Of a stretch of 64,000 nt of DNA, positions 54,401 to 64,000 are shown in pieces. The notes below the pieces were generated by a model. The model was not told the DNA's origin and searched no databases. It saw nothing but the letters and a program-made list of their open reading frames with translations. Position 1 is the stretch's first letter. Every line of letters begins with the position of its first letter. Origin of the DNA: Cheilinus undulatus (Eukaryota > Chordata > Actinopteri > Labriformes > Labridae); contig NC_054868.1 of assembly GCF_018320785.1 (NCBI RefSeq), positions 45,825,874 through 45,889,873 of the forward strand. Reading direction: 5' to 3'. Made by a program: the position numbers and the translations under genes.

Positions 54401-57400
54401 CCCACAGTAGGAGCAGAAAAGTGATGAGCAGCAGGGGGGAAATGGAAGAAAGAGGAAGATATGTACATGGCCGAAAAATAACCGAAGAGACTGAAAAGAT
54501 AAGAGCAACTCAACCCAACACATTAACCACAGGAAATGAAGCTCAAAAAAGGCCAACTAATGTGTGAGCTTCCCCCCAGCCTTTAGACTACAGAGTGTAT
54601 AAGCTCATATCAAAGTTTTCAACTCTACCTCCCACCACGCCAGGTCAGCATCAGCCCGACTCAGCTCAATGATGTCACCCCTGGACAGGTGGAGGGGTTG
54701 GCCGAAGCCTACAGGGGGCGGAGGAAGGCCGTAGTATTCCTGACACACCTCCATTTTAGGAAATCCTGAAGAAGAGAGAAAGCAAGAATAAGGAGGGAAA
54801 TCTGACACCTCATTTAAGCACTTTGACTCTGCCACTAGTGTTTTTTTTTCTTTTTAGAATAAACAACCCTGGCATCAACTGGCTCTTATAATCTTATACT
54901 ATACTCTTGTATTTTGGATTACTTACCAATGTTTGAATGTGCAGAAGATCTATTAGCTTTAGCCTAAAAGACATAAAGAAATACAAAAAGACATTGAAAA
55001 GTGAGAAGATTTATCCGAATGTTTCTAGCACATGTCGTAGAACGAAACATCCTGTTGCCTGTCATAACCGCTCTTTCCTGTCTGCATATTTACTTCAAAA
55101 ACAGGCCAAGAAAGGCAAAAAGCCCTGTGCAAAAGTAAGTCAAACAAGTAACATGTAAGAAAAAGTCCACATGTGCTTATGCATCCAATGTGGGCTTTTT
55201 CATTTCAAACCATATACACACTGCCAAACATAAATACAGTCTTACCTTTCGTACAGTGCCAGTATGATCTGGAAAAAAAAAAACAGAAAACAAAATGTGA
55301 TTTGTATTTGATACCAGATTGCTCAATACAACACTTCTTTGGGAAAATGCCGCTCAACTACATGAGATATCATGTTCACATGAGTGGCCTTGATGGACAA
55401 ATGGACAGACCATAGACATATTGTCTTCAGCTGTGGCTATCAGCAACAGACAGGGTTGGTTTGGTAACTTGGATGTCCCAGTCAAGGACCACTGAGGCCC
55501 TCCTATTTAGCTGAAAGTAGCCACCATGGGTCAAGATGTTTTGAAGCATTTCTTTTTAGGTAACAACGCCAAAGAACTCCAGAACCCCAAATAGAACATA
55601 GAAATACCCATCATCTTGTAGATCAGCATTATAACTCAAACTCACTATATCTGCATTTTTTAGCATCTCCATGACAGGTGTAACTTATAAAACAGCACTG
55701 TGCATAAGTTTTAGGCACATTAGGTGCTAAAGATTCACCACAGGACCCGAGGTGCTATAACCTGAGTCAAACTCGAAACATGTTGACACACGTGTTGAGT
55801 TTGGCCAACGTCAAGCTAGGCGGCATCTCTTCTGTCTGGGCCATTTCATCCAAGGCAATATGCTCAGAGACCGCTGGCAGTTTTGGAGCCCTTGGGACAC
55901 CCACAGCACAGCCAGGGGCTTGTGCCAACCATACTCTCCGTAGGCCCCGTTTACTCACCACAGCCACACCTTACGCTACACATTATTTCCTCATGCCCCT
56001 GATAGTCTGCAAGGACATTCAGAGCATAACTGGGTTGTGTCAATCCTTCTTCCTGCCCTTAGGCTGCTTATTTGCCACATCTATTCCTTACTTCAGCCTC
56101 AGTGTTTCACCCAAAAATGCCTTAAAGGCCTACCCAGTACTGTATATGCCTACTGTTTATGCAATATCTGTTTTTCAGCCATAAATCATACATTTTATTT
56201 GCTGTTTCCAAATTTTGAAGACATTTTGGGACTTTTTGAGCTGCTTGGATTTTGCTGTTGGGACCAGAGTTCTTACCATCGACATTTTTAGATAATTGAA
56301 ATCTATTTTGAAGCAATTTTATCCACTCTTGGCCCATTATCTTAATTTAAAACACATATTTTAATAATTGAAAGTAATTTTAAATGATTATATGAGGATT
56401 TTTGGAGCACGAGGCCCCAGACAGGTGTGGTCACCTACCTTTGCCTTATGGTAAAAATGCCTATGATTGCGGAGGCACAAAAACCGTGGAATGAAAAGCA
56501 TTGAAAATTTTAACAACCTTAATTTAAACTCATACAAACACAGTTACTTTGTACTGACCTGAGTTCCGTCCACATGCAGGGACTCTGCCTAAACATTCTT
56601 TATGAGCTGCCATCTTACACCGCGTGCAGCGGTATCCCTGGAAAAATATCCCTCTGCAGAAGAGAGTTGTAGAGATTTAACCTCAGCGGACGAGAGACTT
56701 TTTAAAGTTGGAGCTCAGATGAACACTGATAGAAAATACCTTAACAGCATGGAGCAGGCTTTGCAGCAGGTGGTTTCCTCAAAGCAGTGCATCTGGAAGT
56801 CGTGGTTGTTGGCTGTGGAGTTTTCAGGACACATGTTTGACCTGCAACAGAGATGTACAACTGTTTTGACCATACTGTGATAACAAGCATTCCAAGAGTT
56901 GGCTTTTACTGGAAGTCTGACTGTGGCGATATTGGAAAAAAAAAAAAAAAACCTGAAAACAGTATTTGGTATTTTTGAGCCTTTAGAAACCAGCAGTAGC
57001 AGCAGCACAAACAAAATCTGATCCCTTTTTTCTTGGATGTGCTTTACCTTGTCTTAAACTCCTCACAGATCTTACAGATATTATTTCAAAAATTAAAAAC
57101 TGGACATACATACCCTGTGTAAGAGTTAAGAGTGAACCTGACAGGGAAGTTACAGAAAAAACTGCTAAACTCAAATCTTGGCCTGTGTATTTCCCTTATT
57201 TCTAGCTAGAAAAACCATGGCACCTAAATTAAGTAACATTCACCCAGCATGTCCAGATATGTATTTTGTGGTATTCTAGACTGAAAGAGAAGTCTTTATT
57301 TTTACATGTAGGCAACTTTCTTAAAATGACTTTGCTATCTTGTTTCAAGAAACTTAAGGAAGCTTTGTCTAATGTTATTCTTAAAATGAAATTAGACAAA

Positions 57401-60400
57401 CACACTTGCAAAGCTTTAAGTTTTTCCAGTAAAGTATCTGAAAGCGACAGTTACAGTGGCTCAGTAGGTAGAGTCAGTCGTCTCTCTACCAAAAGGTTGG
57501 AGGTCTGATCCCCAGCTCCACAGTCCACAGCCACATATCGACACCTTGCCCCAATTTGTGCCAATTGCCGCGTCAGTGGCATTTGAATATTTGTGATTAG
57601 TTAATACTGATAGCCACCCCACATAGCAGCCTCTGCCATGGGTAAGTGTGACCTAGGGTGTAAAAATCACTTTAGGTAGTCTGACAATTCGAAACGTGCT
57701 ACAACCCCAGACTATGGAAAAATTTCTGAGACTTGTAATAACATCAAACGCTGTGGAGATGGCCACTTATTTCATATTACACACAGTTAACGTAGTCCAT
57801 TATTATCACAGCATTATTGTTAGTAGTCTAAATGAAGATTCACAAAACTATGTCTTTTATTTGAGACAGTAAGGCTTTGATTTCACGAAAAAGGTCTTGT
57901 TTTTTGCTGAAAAGACATGTCACTGCCACTTTTTGTTTAAATTATGTTTAAATATATGCATGCGTCTTCTAAATGCCTTAAACATTATGTAAGATATACC
58001 ATGGGGTGCTAAAGTTTAATCTAAAGGCCCTAACTCATCATTGTATTCAGTTTGATCCAGTTGGATGGCCTTTATCGACCACCCATGGGCAAAATCACTA
58101 GCACAACCTTTTTTATAAGGATATACTTAGGGTGAATCCCATTTCTACCTCTTAGCCCATATCTTAGCCCTTCCCCTTGGTTTTACACATTCACGCCAGG
58201 TGAAGGGGTGTCCTAATTCTCTTTTGAATTGAGGGCTAGGGGTAAGGGCTACATAGCCCTTGAAACGAAGATTTTCCAGGACCACACTTGAAACCAAGGA
58301 GTATGATTAACTGTATAAATATATATGGAGAAGATCAACACAGAGATCCATGGTGTGAACGAGATGGTCGAATCTTTATTGTCACCTCTGATAACAATGT
58401 GTGATGATGTGGCGCCTCGTTTCTTAAGGAAGGGTTTTCAACCCCACCCCTTACCACTCTGTTTTGAGGAGCAAGGGAAGAGGTAGATGAAGGGGAAGAG
58501 CTAAAGGGTAGAAATGGGATCGGCCCTTAGCCTGCTTCCCTCATACAAGAGCAATTTTTTTTCATGTGTAAAGTGCTGGAAGCTACAGTTTTTGTTCTGT
58601 GACTCAGTCACAACATTTACTTTTGACTCTCTGTCCCCAAAGTGTGTCTGGAAGTGGTTTTAAGGTACACTGTTCCTGCAGCCTGCAGGAGGTTCTGTGT
58701 ACTGGGGAGCTGGTCTCTTTTTAAAAATGAATGAAAGATGTTGGAGAGACGTTAGATGTCTTGACTTAGGACTTTCTGCTCTGTGACCTGGGAAATGGTT
58801 GATCTGTGTTTGTTATAGGTTTTATATTTTATGCCTGTAACTCAATCGTGCTGTTGCCTGTCTTGGTGAGGACACTCTATTGAATGACTTTCTTAAATAG
58901 AGAAGTAAAATGATGATTAGAGTCTGCATCCATCAGTAGATGCTGTTCAACTATTTTGGAGCTTATCCCAGCAAAATACAGAATAAGTACAGCTGAATAA
59001 GATTATAAAATGAAATGCTGAGCATCTCGGAGTATTTTCTCATGTAAATGAAGTGTTTACAGATGAAAATTAGCCTTTTTCTTGTTTTTCATCTGCTTTT
59101 TAACTGTTTTTGTTTTTATCCACTTATTAGGAATCGAGACATCAATCTATCAAAGCGTCCTTGCTTCTGCCTTTGGCAGTCTGTGTGTGTGCTTCTATGT
59201 GTGCATAAACTTTGTATGTGTGTGATAACTCACAGAGCCATCTCAAACTGCTCCAGCCATTTCTTCTTCAGTTCTCTGGTTTTGAAATATAAATCGTACC
59301 CATACTTCCCGTAGCAGTCAAGTAGAAGGAACAAATAAGACCACTGTTCACAAACAGAAAGAGACACTCTGTTAGAGTCACCAAGGCTTCTAGACGTCTT
59401 AATAGATGAACAATAAGGTATAAATGGTGCTGCAGAGATGTAGATGGACCTTCTTTTTGTCCTTTTCTCCCGTTGGTTCATCTCGTATCTGGTAGTGCTG
59501 CAGTTCAATGATCTCCTTAAGTTCAAAAGACTCTCCCCCCTTCTTCTTACAGACAAACATGGCCTTATCGAAGAGGAAGGCATACCTGATGAGCAGAAAA
59601 ACACACAAAATCATGTCAGACAAATGCCATATAAGCAAGAAACAAGCAAAGAGACATTACTGATACATACCTGTCCTGTTTGGACTTTTTCTCCGGGGTG
59701 CAGATCTTTAGCTCTCCGTCGATTTTGGGGCGACCGAACAAGGCTAGAGACTGTGTCTAATGAGAAGACAACAAAATATTGAAAATAATGATGATGATAA
59801 AGGCCTTAAAGAAGCAGATAAAATGTGAATCATATGACCTCACCATGTTTTCTATGGACAGCTGGAAGGAGGTGATCTGTCTCATGATCTCATTGTCTCG
59901 CTTCACCTCGTTCACACACTGTGCCAAGTCCTGCAGACACAAAAATAAAGACAAATTTCTTTTTTAGAACATACACAAAATATTGATTAAGAAAATTATT
60001 TATAATGTTTGTTCTTACTCTCATGGCATCTAAAGCAGAGCGGAGGTTCTCTTTATCTGCAGGGTCAGTTGTATGCTTCATTAGCTCCTAGAGGGACAAA
60101 CAAACCAAAGAATTACAAGAAATAATAAAGATGTATAATAAAGCTTCAGACATAAAACAACTTTAACATACCTGTAACAGCAGGTGATACTTTAGGACCC
60201 TCTGCATTGGCACCATGAGTAAATCTCTGAGAGAAAAACGTCCACTGTTTGCTCGATTTGAACACTCCTGAGAGAGAAAGTGAAAAAGGGAAGTGATCAT
60301 GAACAGAAAACCAGGGTTATGTGAAGAGGATGTTGTGAGGAAGGCTCAGCCAACCTGCCCGTTTCCCCTCGTGAACCAATAAAAAAGAGTCACCTCAAGG

Positions 60401-61808
60401 CCAAGAAATCTATAAATGAAAATGAAACGGCTGACCAAGCATCTTAAACAGCAAAACAAGGTCAGATTTTAATTTTACTCCCTGGGATTTTTCTTCTTAC
60501 TCTAATTTAACATCATGATGCACAGTTGCAGGCAAGAGCTCAGCCTGCATGGCCAGGCCAGGGTAAGAGACACTGAAGCACAAGGTTAGAAATGCAGGAG
60601 AAATCACACAAGAATATAAAAACAGAACTGCAGAACTGTCACGAGGCAGGAAAACAAGATTACAATACTGATAAGGACCTGAAATGATAACATTAAAAAA
60701 AATACTGTGAGTTTAAAGCCACACAGGATAGTATGAATCATCCTTAGGCCCAGTATATAGCTCAGTTTGATGTGAATGTTAGCAGTTTTGCAGGTACACA
60801 ACCTTAATCAGCCCTATTACCACAGGTGTATAAAAACAAGCACCTCACCATGCAGTCTCCATTTGCAAACATTTGTGATACAAAATGCACCATTCTGAAG
60901 AGCTCAGACTTCAAGCGTGGTGCTGTGATGGATGCCACCTTTGCAATAAGATGGTCTGCTACTGGATATTTCACAGTCAACTGTAAGTTATATTCTTAGA
61001 AGGTGAATGCATTTAGGGACAACAGAAATTCAGCTACAAGATTGGGTGTAAACGTCAGCAACACTGCTGAGTCCATAGCCAAAGAGATCTGAATTTCCAC
61101 TGGCATTGATGTAAGCACAAAGACTGTGCAGGGGGAGCTTCAGGGAATGGGTTTCCATGGCCGAGCAGCTGCATGCAAGCCTAACACTACCAAGTCAATG
61201 TAAAGTTCACTGACACTGGACTCAGAGAGGTGGAAATATGTTCTGTGGAGTGACGAATCATGCTTCTCAATTTTGCTGACAGTTTGGCAAGCCTGGGGTT
61301 GGCGGATGCAAGGAGAATGTTACCGGTCTGACTGGACTGGCCAACTGTGAAGTTTGGTGGAAGAGGGATAATGGTATGGGGCTGTTTTTCAGGGTTTGGG
61401 CTTGGCCTCTTATCCCCAGTGAAGAGCAATCTCAATGCTTCAGCATACCAAGACATTTTGCACGATGCTATGCTTCCAACTTTGTGGCCGGACTCTCAGA
61501 TCTTCATCTTCCATCAGCCTCACTATCCCTCTGGCACGTATGACCGCCATGGGGTCCAGAGCCGTCAGCCGCTCTGCCCCCTGCCTCCCACCAGACATCC
61601 GAAACATCGACACATTGACTATTATTAAATCACACCTCAAAACCCACCTGTTCAGACAAGCATTCTCACCCTGACTGTCACTCTGCAGATCTCCCCTCTT
61701 TTTAACTGTTACATCTTTTCAACTTGTTTTTTCACTGTTTGTTTTTATCTGTTTTGTGTGTGTCCTTGGGTGTTTTGAAATGGCGCCTATAAATAAAATG
61801 TATTATTA

Positions 61809-61843
<35 letters not shown>

Positions 61844-63984
61844 AGTTTGGGGAAGGCCCCTTTCGATTCCAACATGACTGTGCTCCAGTGCACAAAGCAA
61901 TGACTATGAAGACGTGGTTTGATGAGTTTGGTGTGTAGGAACTTGACTGACCTGCCCAGAGCCCTGACCACAACCTTGTCTAGTACTTTTAGGATGAACT
62001 GGAACAGAGATTAAGAGCCAGGCTTTCTAGTCCAACATCAGTGCCTGACCTCATAAATGCTCTACAGAATGAATGGGCGCACTCCAGAGTTGAAGCTGTT
62101 ATAGCAGCAAAAGGGGGAGCAACTCTATATTACAATACATGTATTTGAATACAATGCCATTACAGTTGGTGTAATGATCAGGTGGCCAAATACTTTTGAC
62201 CATATGGTGGGATAATGGAGTGAAATGAAATGCATGGGTGTTTATTTGTTTGCTTCGTCCTTATATCATTGACTTCTTGCCACACTTTACCACATTTGTG
62301 ACCCACTGAAAATGGCATTGTGACCCTCTTTGTGGTCCTGACCCACCAGTTTAGAACCATAAATGAATGTTGAATTATGTTGTCACTAAATCAGTGATTC
62401 TCCTTAGTGGACATGCAACCCTACATTTTATTTTACTCTGTTTTGCTGTGATAATGGGTGTATTTAAAAGTTTTCCCGGCATTTCAACTCTTCTTTTTTG
62501 AGATAACAAAAGTGCTTTCCCTATGATAATGAGGTAATTCCTCAGTCTCTGGAAAACTGGCAAACCCTTTATCATGGGAAAGAGATTGTAAAACATGTCA
62601 GTTTTGACCTGTCTCTTTTTTCAGTCATATATTTTGTTCCATCCAAACTGCATAATTTGTCATTAAATAAACATGCCATGGTAAACTTTTGGGTTATTCG
62701 AGTCACAATCTGCCATTAAAGAGAATGGGGGGTCCTGAGGCTAGACCAGTTGTAAAGCATTGCTCTATGGACAATAAATTAATGTCAAATAAAGTTGTCA
62801 AGGTATACAATTAAAGTTCTCCAATCTCTGTGCACGAAATAATGCCTAACAAGTGCTCATGTGGACTCAAAGTCTTCAAGATTAGCTAACTCCTCTGTTA
62901 CTTCCTGCTGCTCAACTCCTTTCTTCGAGTTTAGATTATGAGTACTTTACAAGACTGCAGGTATTTAAAAATAAAATCTTTAGGTTGAGAATAAACAGCT
63001 GAACGTCCTGTCTCTTCCTGCACTATTTTTAGATGTGCAGGCCCTTAAAGGTGTTTATTAATTTGTCTCTTGGCCTTACCCACACTCGCTGACTCTTGAC
63101 ACTCATTAAAACAAACTTTTAAGCTTCTGGGGAAATTCCCATAAGATGAAAGATGAAAAACATCCTTGTATGACATTACATTCCACCAGCTTGATTTTTA
63201 TCTTTTCTTGCTGCTGCAGCGTAGAAATTCACGGGTAAAATGATGACTGTGCAAACAGATATTTGGCTTACTTTGCACAAAAAGAACAATGAACAAATGA
63301 CAACCAGTAGGTGTCAATAAAGATGCCACCACATCATGATCCCTCACAGGCTTCCATTTGCATTTTGGGCCCAGATACTCAAGAGACACATCAGTGGCTC
63401 GACCCCTTGTTCACATATATTCACAATAATTTGACCCTCAAATTACAAAACAAGCCCTCTGCTAAATATGTGCACATTTACACTGAATCAGGGACAAACC
63501 TATTCACACTGCCTCCCTTCACCTCCTCCTCACCTCCAGTTTCATCCTGATATCCTCTCTCATACAGGAGAGCTTGTCTAGATGTTTCGTCGCCGTCTCC
63601 ACCTGGCTGCAGTAACGTCCGTACAGTAGGAGCCTAAGGAGAGTAAACATTTTGGTACACCTCACAACACTCATGTATTGTTAGTCAGAATATATCAAAT
63701 AAAAATTAAAGTTTAATTTTGTACCTCTCTTTGTAGCTCATAAACACCTGGTGCAAGTTTTTGGCTCCATAAGTTAAGACTGATGTCCGAACCTCTTCCA
63801 ACAAATTACGATGAGTGATCGCTAACTCCTGCACATACAAAGAAAATATGTAAATATGGCTAAAAACATGGTACTCATGCACAACTGCAGGTGTGTAGAT
63901 AATCTCCTCCTGTACCTTAATATTGATGAAGATAGTCTCGATGTCCTGAACTTGAAGAAACTTTTCAAGAGGCTTCATAAAGTG
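45438..63984 (-). CDS. vav1: Vav1 guanine nucleotide exchange factor (partial; N-terminus beyond right edge)
   Basis: Rho/Rac exchange factor and adaptor in lymphocyte antigen-receptor signalling. Twenty-one exons: 63984-63916, 63828-63725, 63633-63534, 60267-60172, 60087-60019, 59930-59844, 59756-59671, 59585-59450, 59343-59234, 56841-56740, 56653-56559, 55268-55246, 54963-54927, 54765-54629, 50364-50299, 50060-50029, 47274-47164, 46447-46360, 46236-46107, 45718-45567 and 45491-45438. All phases agree; 1884 nt equals 628 codons with stop, the length expected from the DH domain to the end of an 845-aa Vav1. DH shows [19 protein letters not shown] follows. The C1 domain has HDFQ, CCKAC, CTRC and HKEC. 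Then come SH3 (EYYGLPPPP), SH2 (GTFLVRQ) and the last SH3 ending [11 protein letters not shown]. Exons of 23, 32 and 37 nt are microexons. The donor at 59449 (GTCCAT) is weak. The CH and acidic regions lie outside. Confidence 0.95.
46738..47070 (+). mobile_element. L2-like LINE 3' fragment in vav1 intron
   Basis: Encodes [20 protein letters not shown], close to the C-terminus of the LINE at 11230. It is followed by a UTR with GTAAAGCACATTGAGTTTAC, which is typical of L2-type 3' ends. Confidence 0.7.
47490..47595 (+). repeat. hAT-like short repeat, second copy
   Basis: CAGTGATCATCAAGTGGTGG and GGGGGCCACATCAGGCTCCC match 38878-38965. Confidence 0.55.
48380..49424 (-). mobile_element. Tc1/mariner-like transposon in vav1 intron
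   Basis: Right end ACAGGTGCATCTCAAAAAAC on the minus strand, then [20 protein letters not shown] and [20 protein letters not shown], then degraded DDE-region text down to about 48380. Same family as 35899-37712. The far end is not found; all frames are interrupted. Confidence 0.75.
51487..51660 (+). repeat. SINE-like repeat, second copy
   Basis: GATTTTATTTTTGGGCTTTT, TATGCCTTTATTGACAGCAG, GGGGAGAGACATGCAGGAAA and CATGGGCCACCTGTGCCCCC. It is inserted into another repeat rich in TTAATCGC (51427-51486 and 51661-51700), since GTGCACTTTTTT precedes it and the host text resumes after. Confidence 0.65.
53028..53375 (+). mobile_element. hAT-like MITE with 8-bp flanks (348 bp)
   Basis: Ends CAGAGCTTCTCAAACTTTC and, inverted, CAGTGGCTCTCAACCTGGGG. 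The flanks GTTTAAAG (53020-53027) and CTTTAAAT (53376-53383) agree at six of eight bases. Interior motifs GGTGCCAGAGACC and GGTGGTTGAAGC match 30014-30290. Confidence 0.7.
55690..56300. other. Vav1 intron segment with unassigned open frames
   Basis: A plus-strand frame of 134 codons (55780-56184) and an overlapping minus-strand frame (55967-55767). Neither resembles a family I recognise. A left flank with ACTGTGCATAAGTTTTAGGC resembles a teleost DNA-transposon end, so the segment may be a captured or decayed mobile sequence. Confidence 0.3.
57453..57690 (+). repeat. tRNA-derived SINE
   Basis: ACAGTGGCTCAGTAGGTAGA resembles an RNA polymerase III A box, and GGTCTGATCCC resembles a B box, 35-40 bp apart. 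A tRNA-unrelated body follows. Inserted in a vav1 intron. Confidence 0.75.
58127..58530. mobile_element. MITE with about 25-bp inverted ends
   Basis: Left TTAGGGTGAATCCCATTTCT, right (inverted) TAAGGGCCGATCCCATTTCT. The inner parts also pair (CTTAGCCCTTCCCCTT against AAGGGGAAGAGCTAAAG). No coding capacity. Confidence 0.75.
60820..62207 (+). mobile_element. Tc1-like transposon with nested LINE, in vav1 intron
   Basis: TATAAAAACAAGCACCTCAC at left, GTGGCCAAATACTTTTGACC at right. The interior follows a Tc1 consensus: GAATGGGTTTCCATGGCCGA, GTGACGAATCATGCTTCTC, GAAGTTTGGTGGAAGAGGGA and CCAACATGACTGTGCTCCAG. Frames are broken. It is interrupted at about 61488-61842 by a LINE end. Confidence 0.8.
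61488..61842 (+). mobile_element. LINE 3' end nested in the Tc1-like copy
   Basis: Encodes [20 protein letters not shown] and LFRQAFSP before a stop, the C-terminus of an L2/CR1-type ORF2. A UTR with AAATGGCGCCTATAAATAAA and a TTATTA tail (61799-61841) follows. The host text TTTGTGG resumes at AACAGTTTGGGG after the tail. Confidence 0.8.
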
Positions 63985-64000
63985 CTGAAAAAAGAAGATT

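Noticed and set aside
57453-57530. tRNA gene
   Set aside because: A- and B-box-like motifs are present, but the cloverleaf is not intact and the sequence continues into a SINE body.
59444-59782. Plus-strand 112-codon open frame
   Set aside because: Antisense of the vav1 PH-domain exons.

Overview
The window is nuclear DNA of a ray-finned (teleost) fish. It is AT-rich and intron-rich, with GT-AG splicing. The protein sequences are vertebrate, and the interspersed repeats are typical of fish: many decayed Tc1/mariner copies, L2/RTE-type LINE tails, a Penelope-like element, tRNA-derived SINE-like repeats, and hAT, PIF/Harbinger and piggyBac-like non-autonomous elements. The supplied ORFs are mostly single exons or noise, so I built the gene models by hand from splice sites and exon-to-exon comparison between paralogues.

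Left half (1-32.6 kb): three tandem perforin-like genes (MACPF plus C2), all on the minus strand. Copy A (22-2645 coding, 5' UTR exon near 5961) runs off the left edge, so its 3' exons are missing. Copy B (9828-22668) is complete and open across nine coding exons (516 aa). Copy C (26328-32263) is open across eight exons (509 aa). Copy C has lost the MACPF signature through a deletion that also removed an intron, and it lacks C2 calcium-loop aspartates. The introns of A and B are crowded with mobile DNA, including a 3.3 kb Tc1/mariner copy that carries two further insertions and a Penelope-like inverted pair with a candidate hammerhead ribozyme.

Middle (33-43 kb): an intergenic repeat block, then pin1 (minus, 5 exons, WW plus parvulin prolyl isomerase). 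It is head-to-head with ubl5 (plus, 4 coding exons, 73 aa ubiquitin-like splicing modifier). About 250 bp separates them, probably a shared bidirectional promoter.

Right half (45.3-64 kb): vav1, minus strand. Twenty-one exons cover the DH domain through the final SH3 domain (627 codons plus stop). The N-terminal CH/acidic region lies beyond the right edge.

Perforins are cytotoxic-lymphocyte effectors and Vav1 is a lymphocyte signalling exchange factor. Their proximity may be of immunological interest, but the sequence shows no shared regulation. The unusual content is the divergence of the perforin copies and the layered, datable transposon nesting; I see no multi-gene system beyond these.
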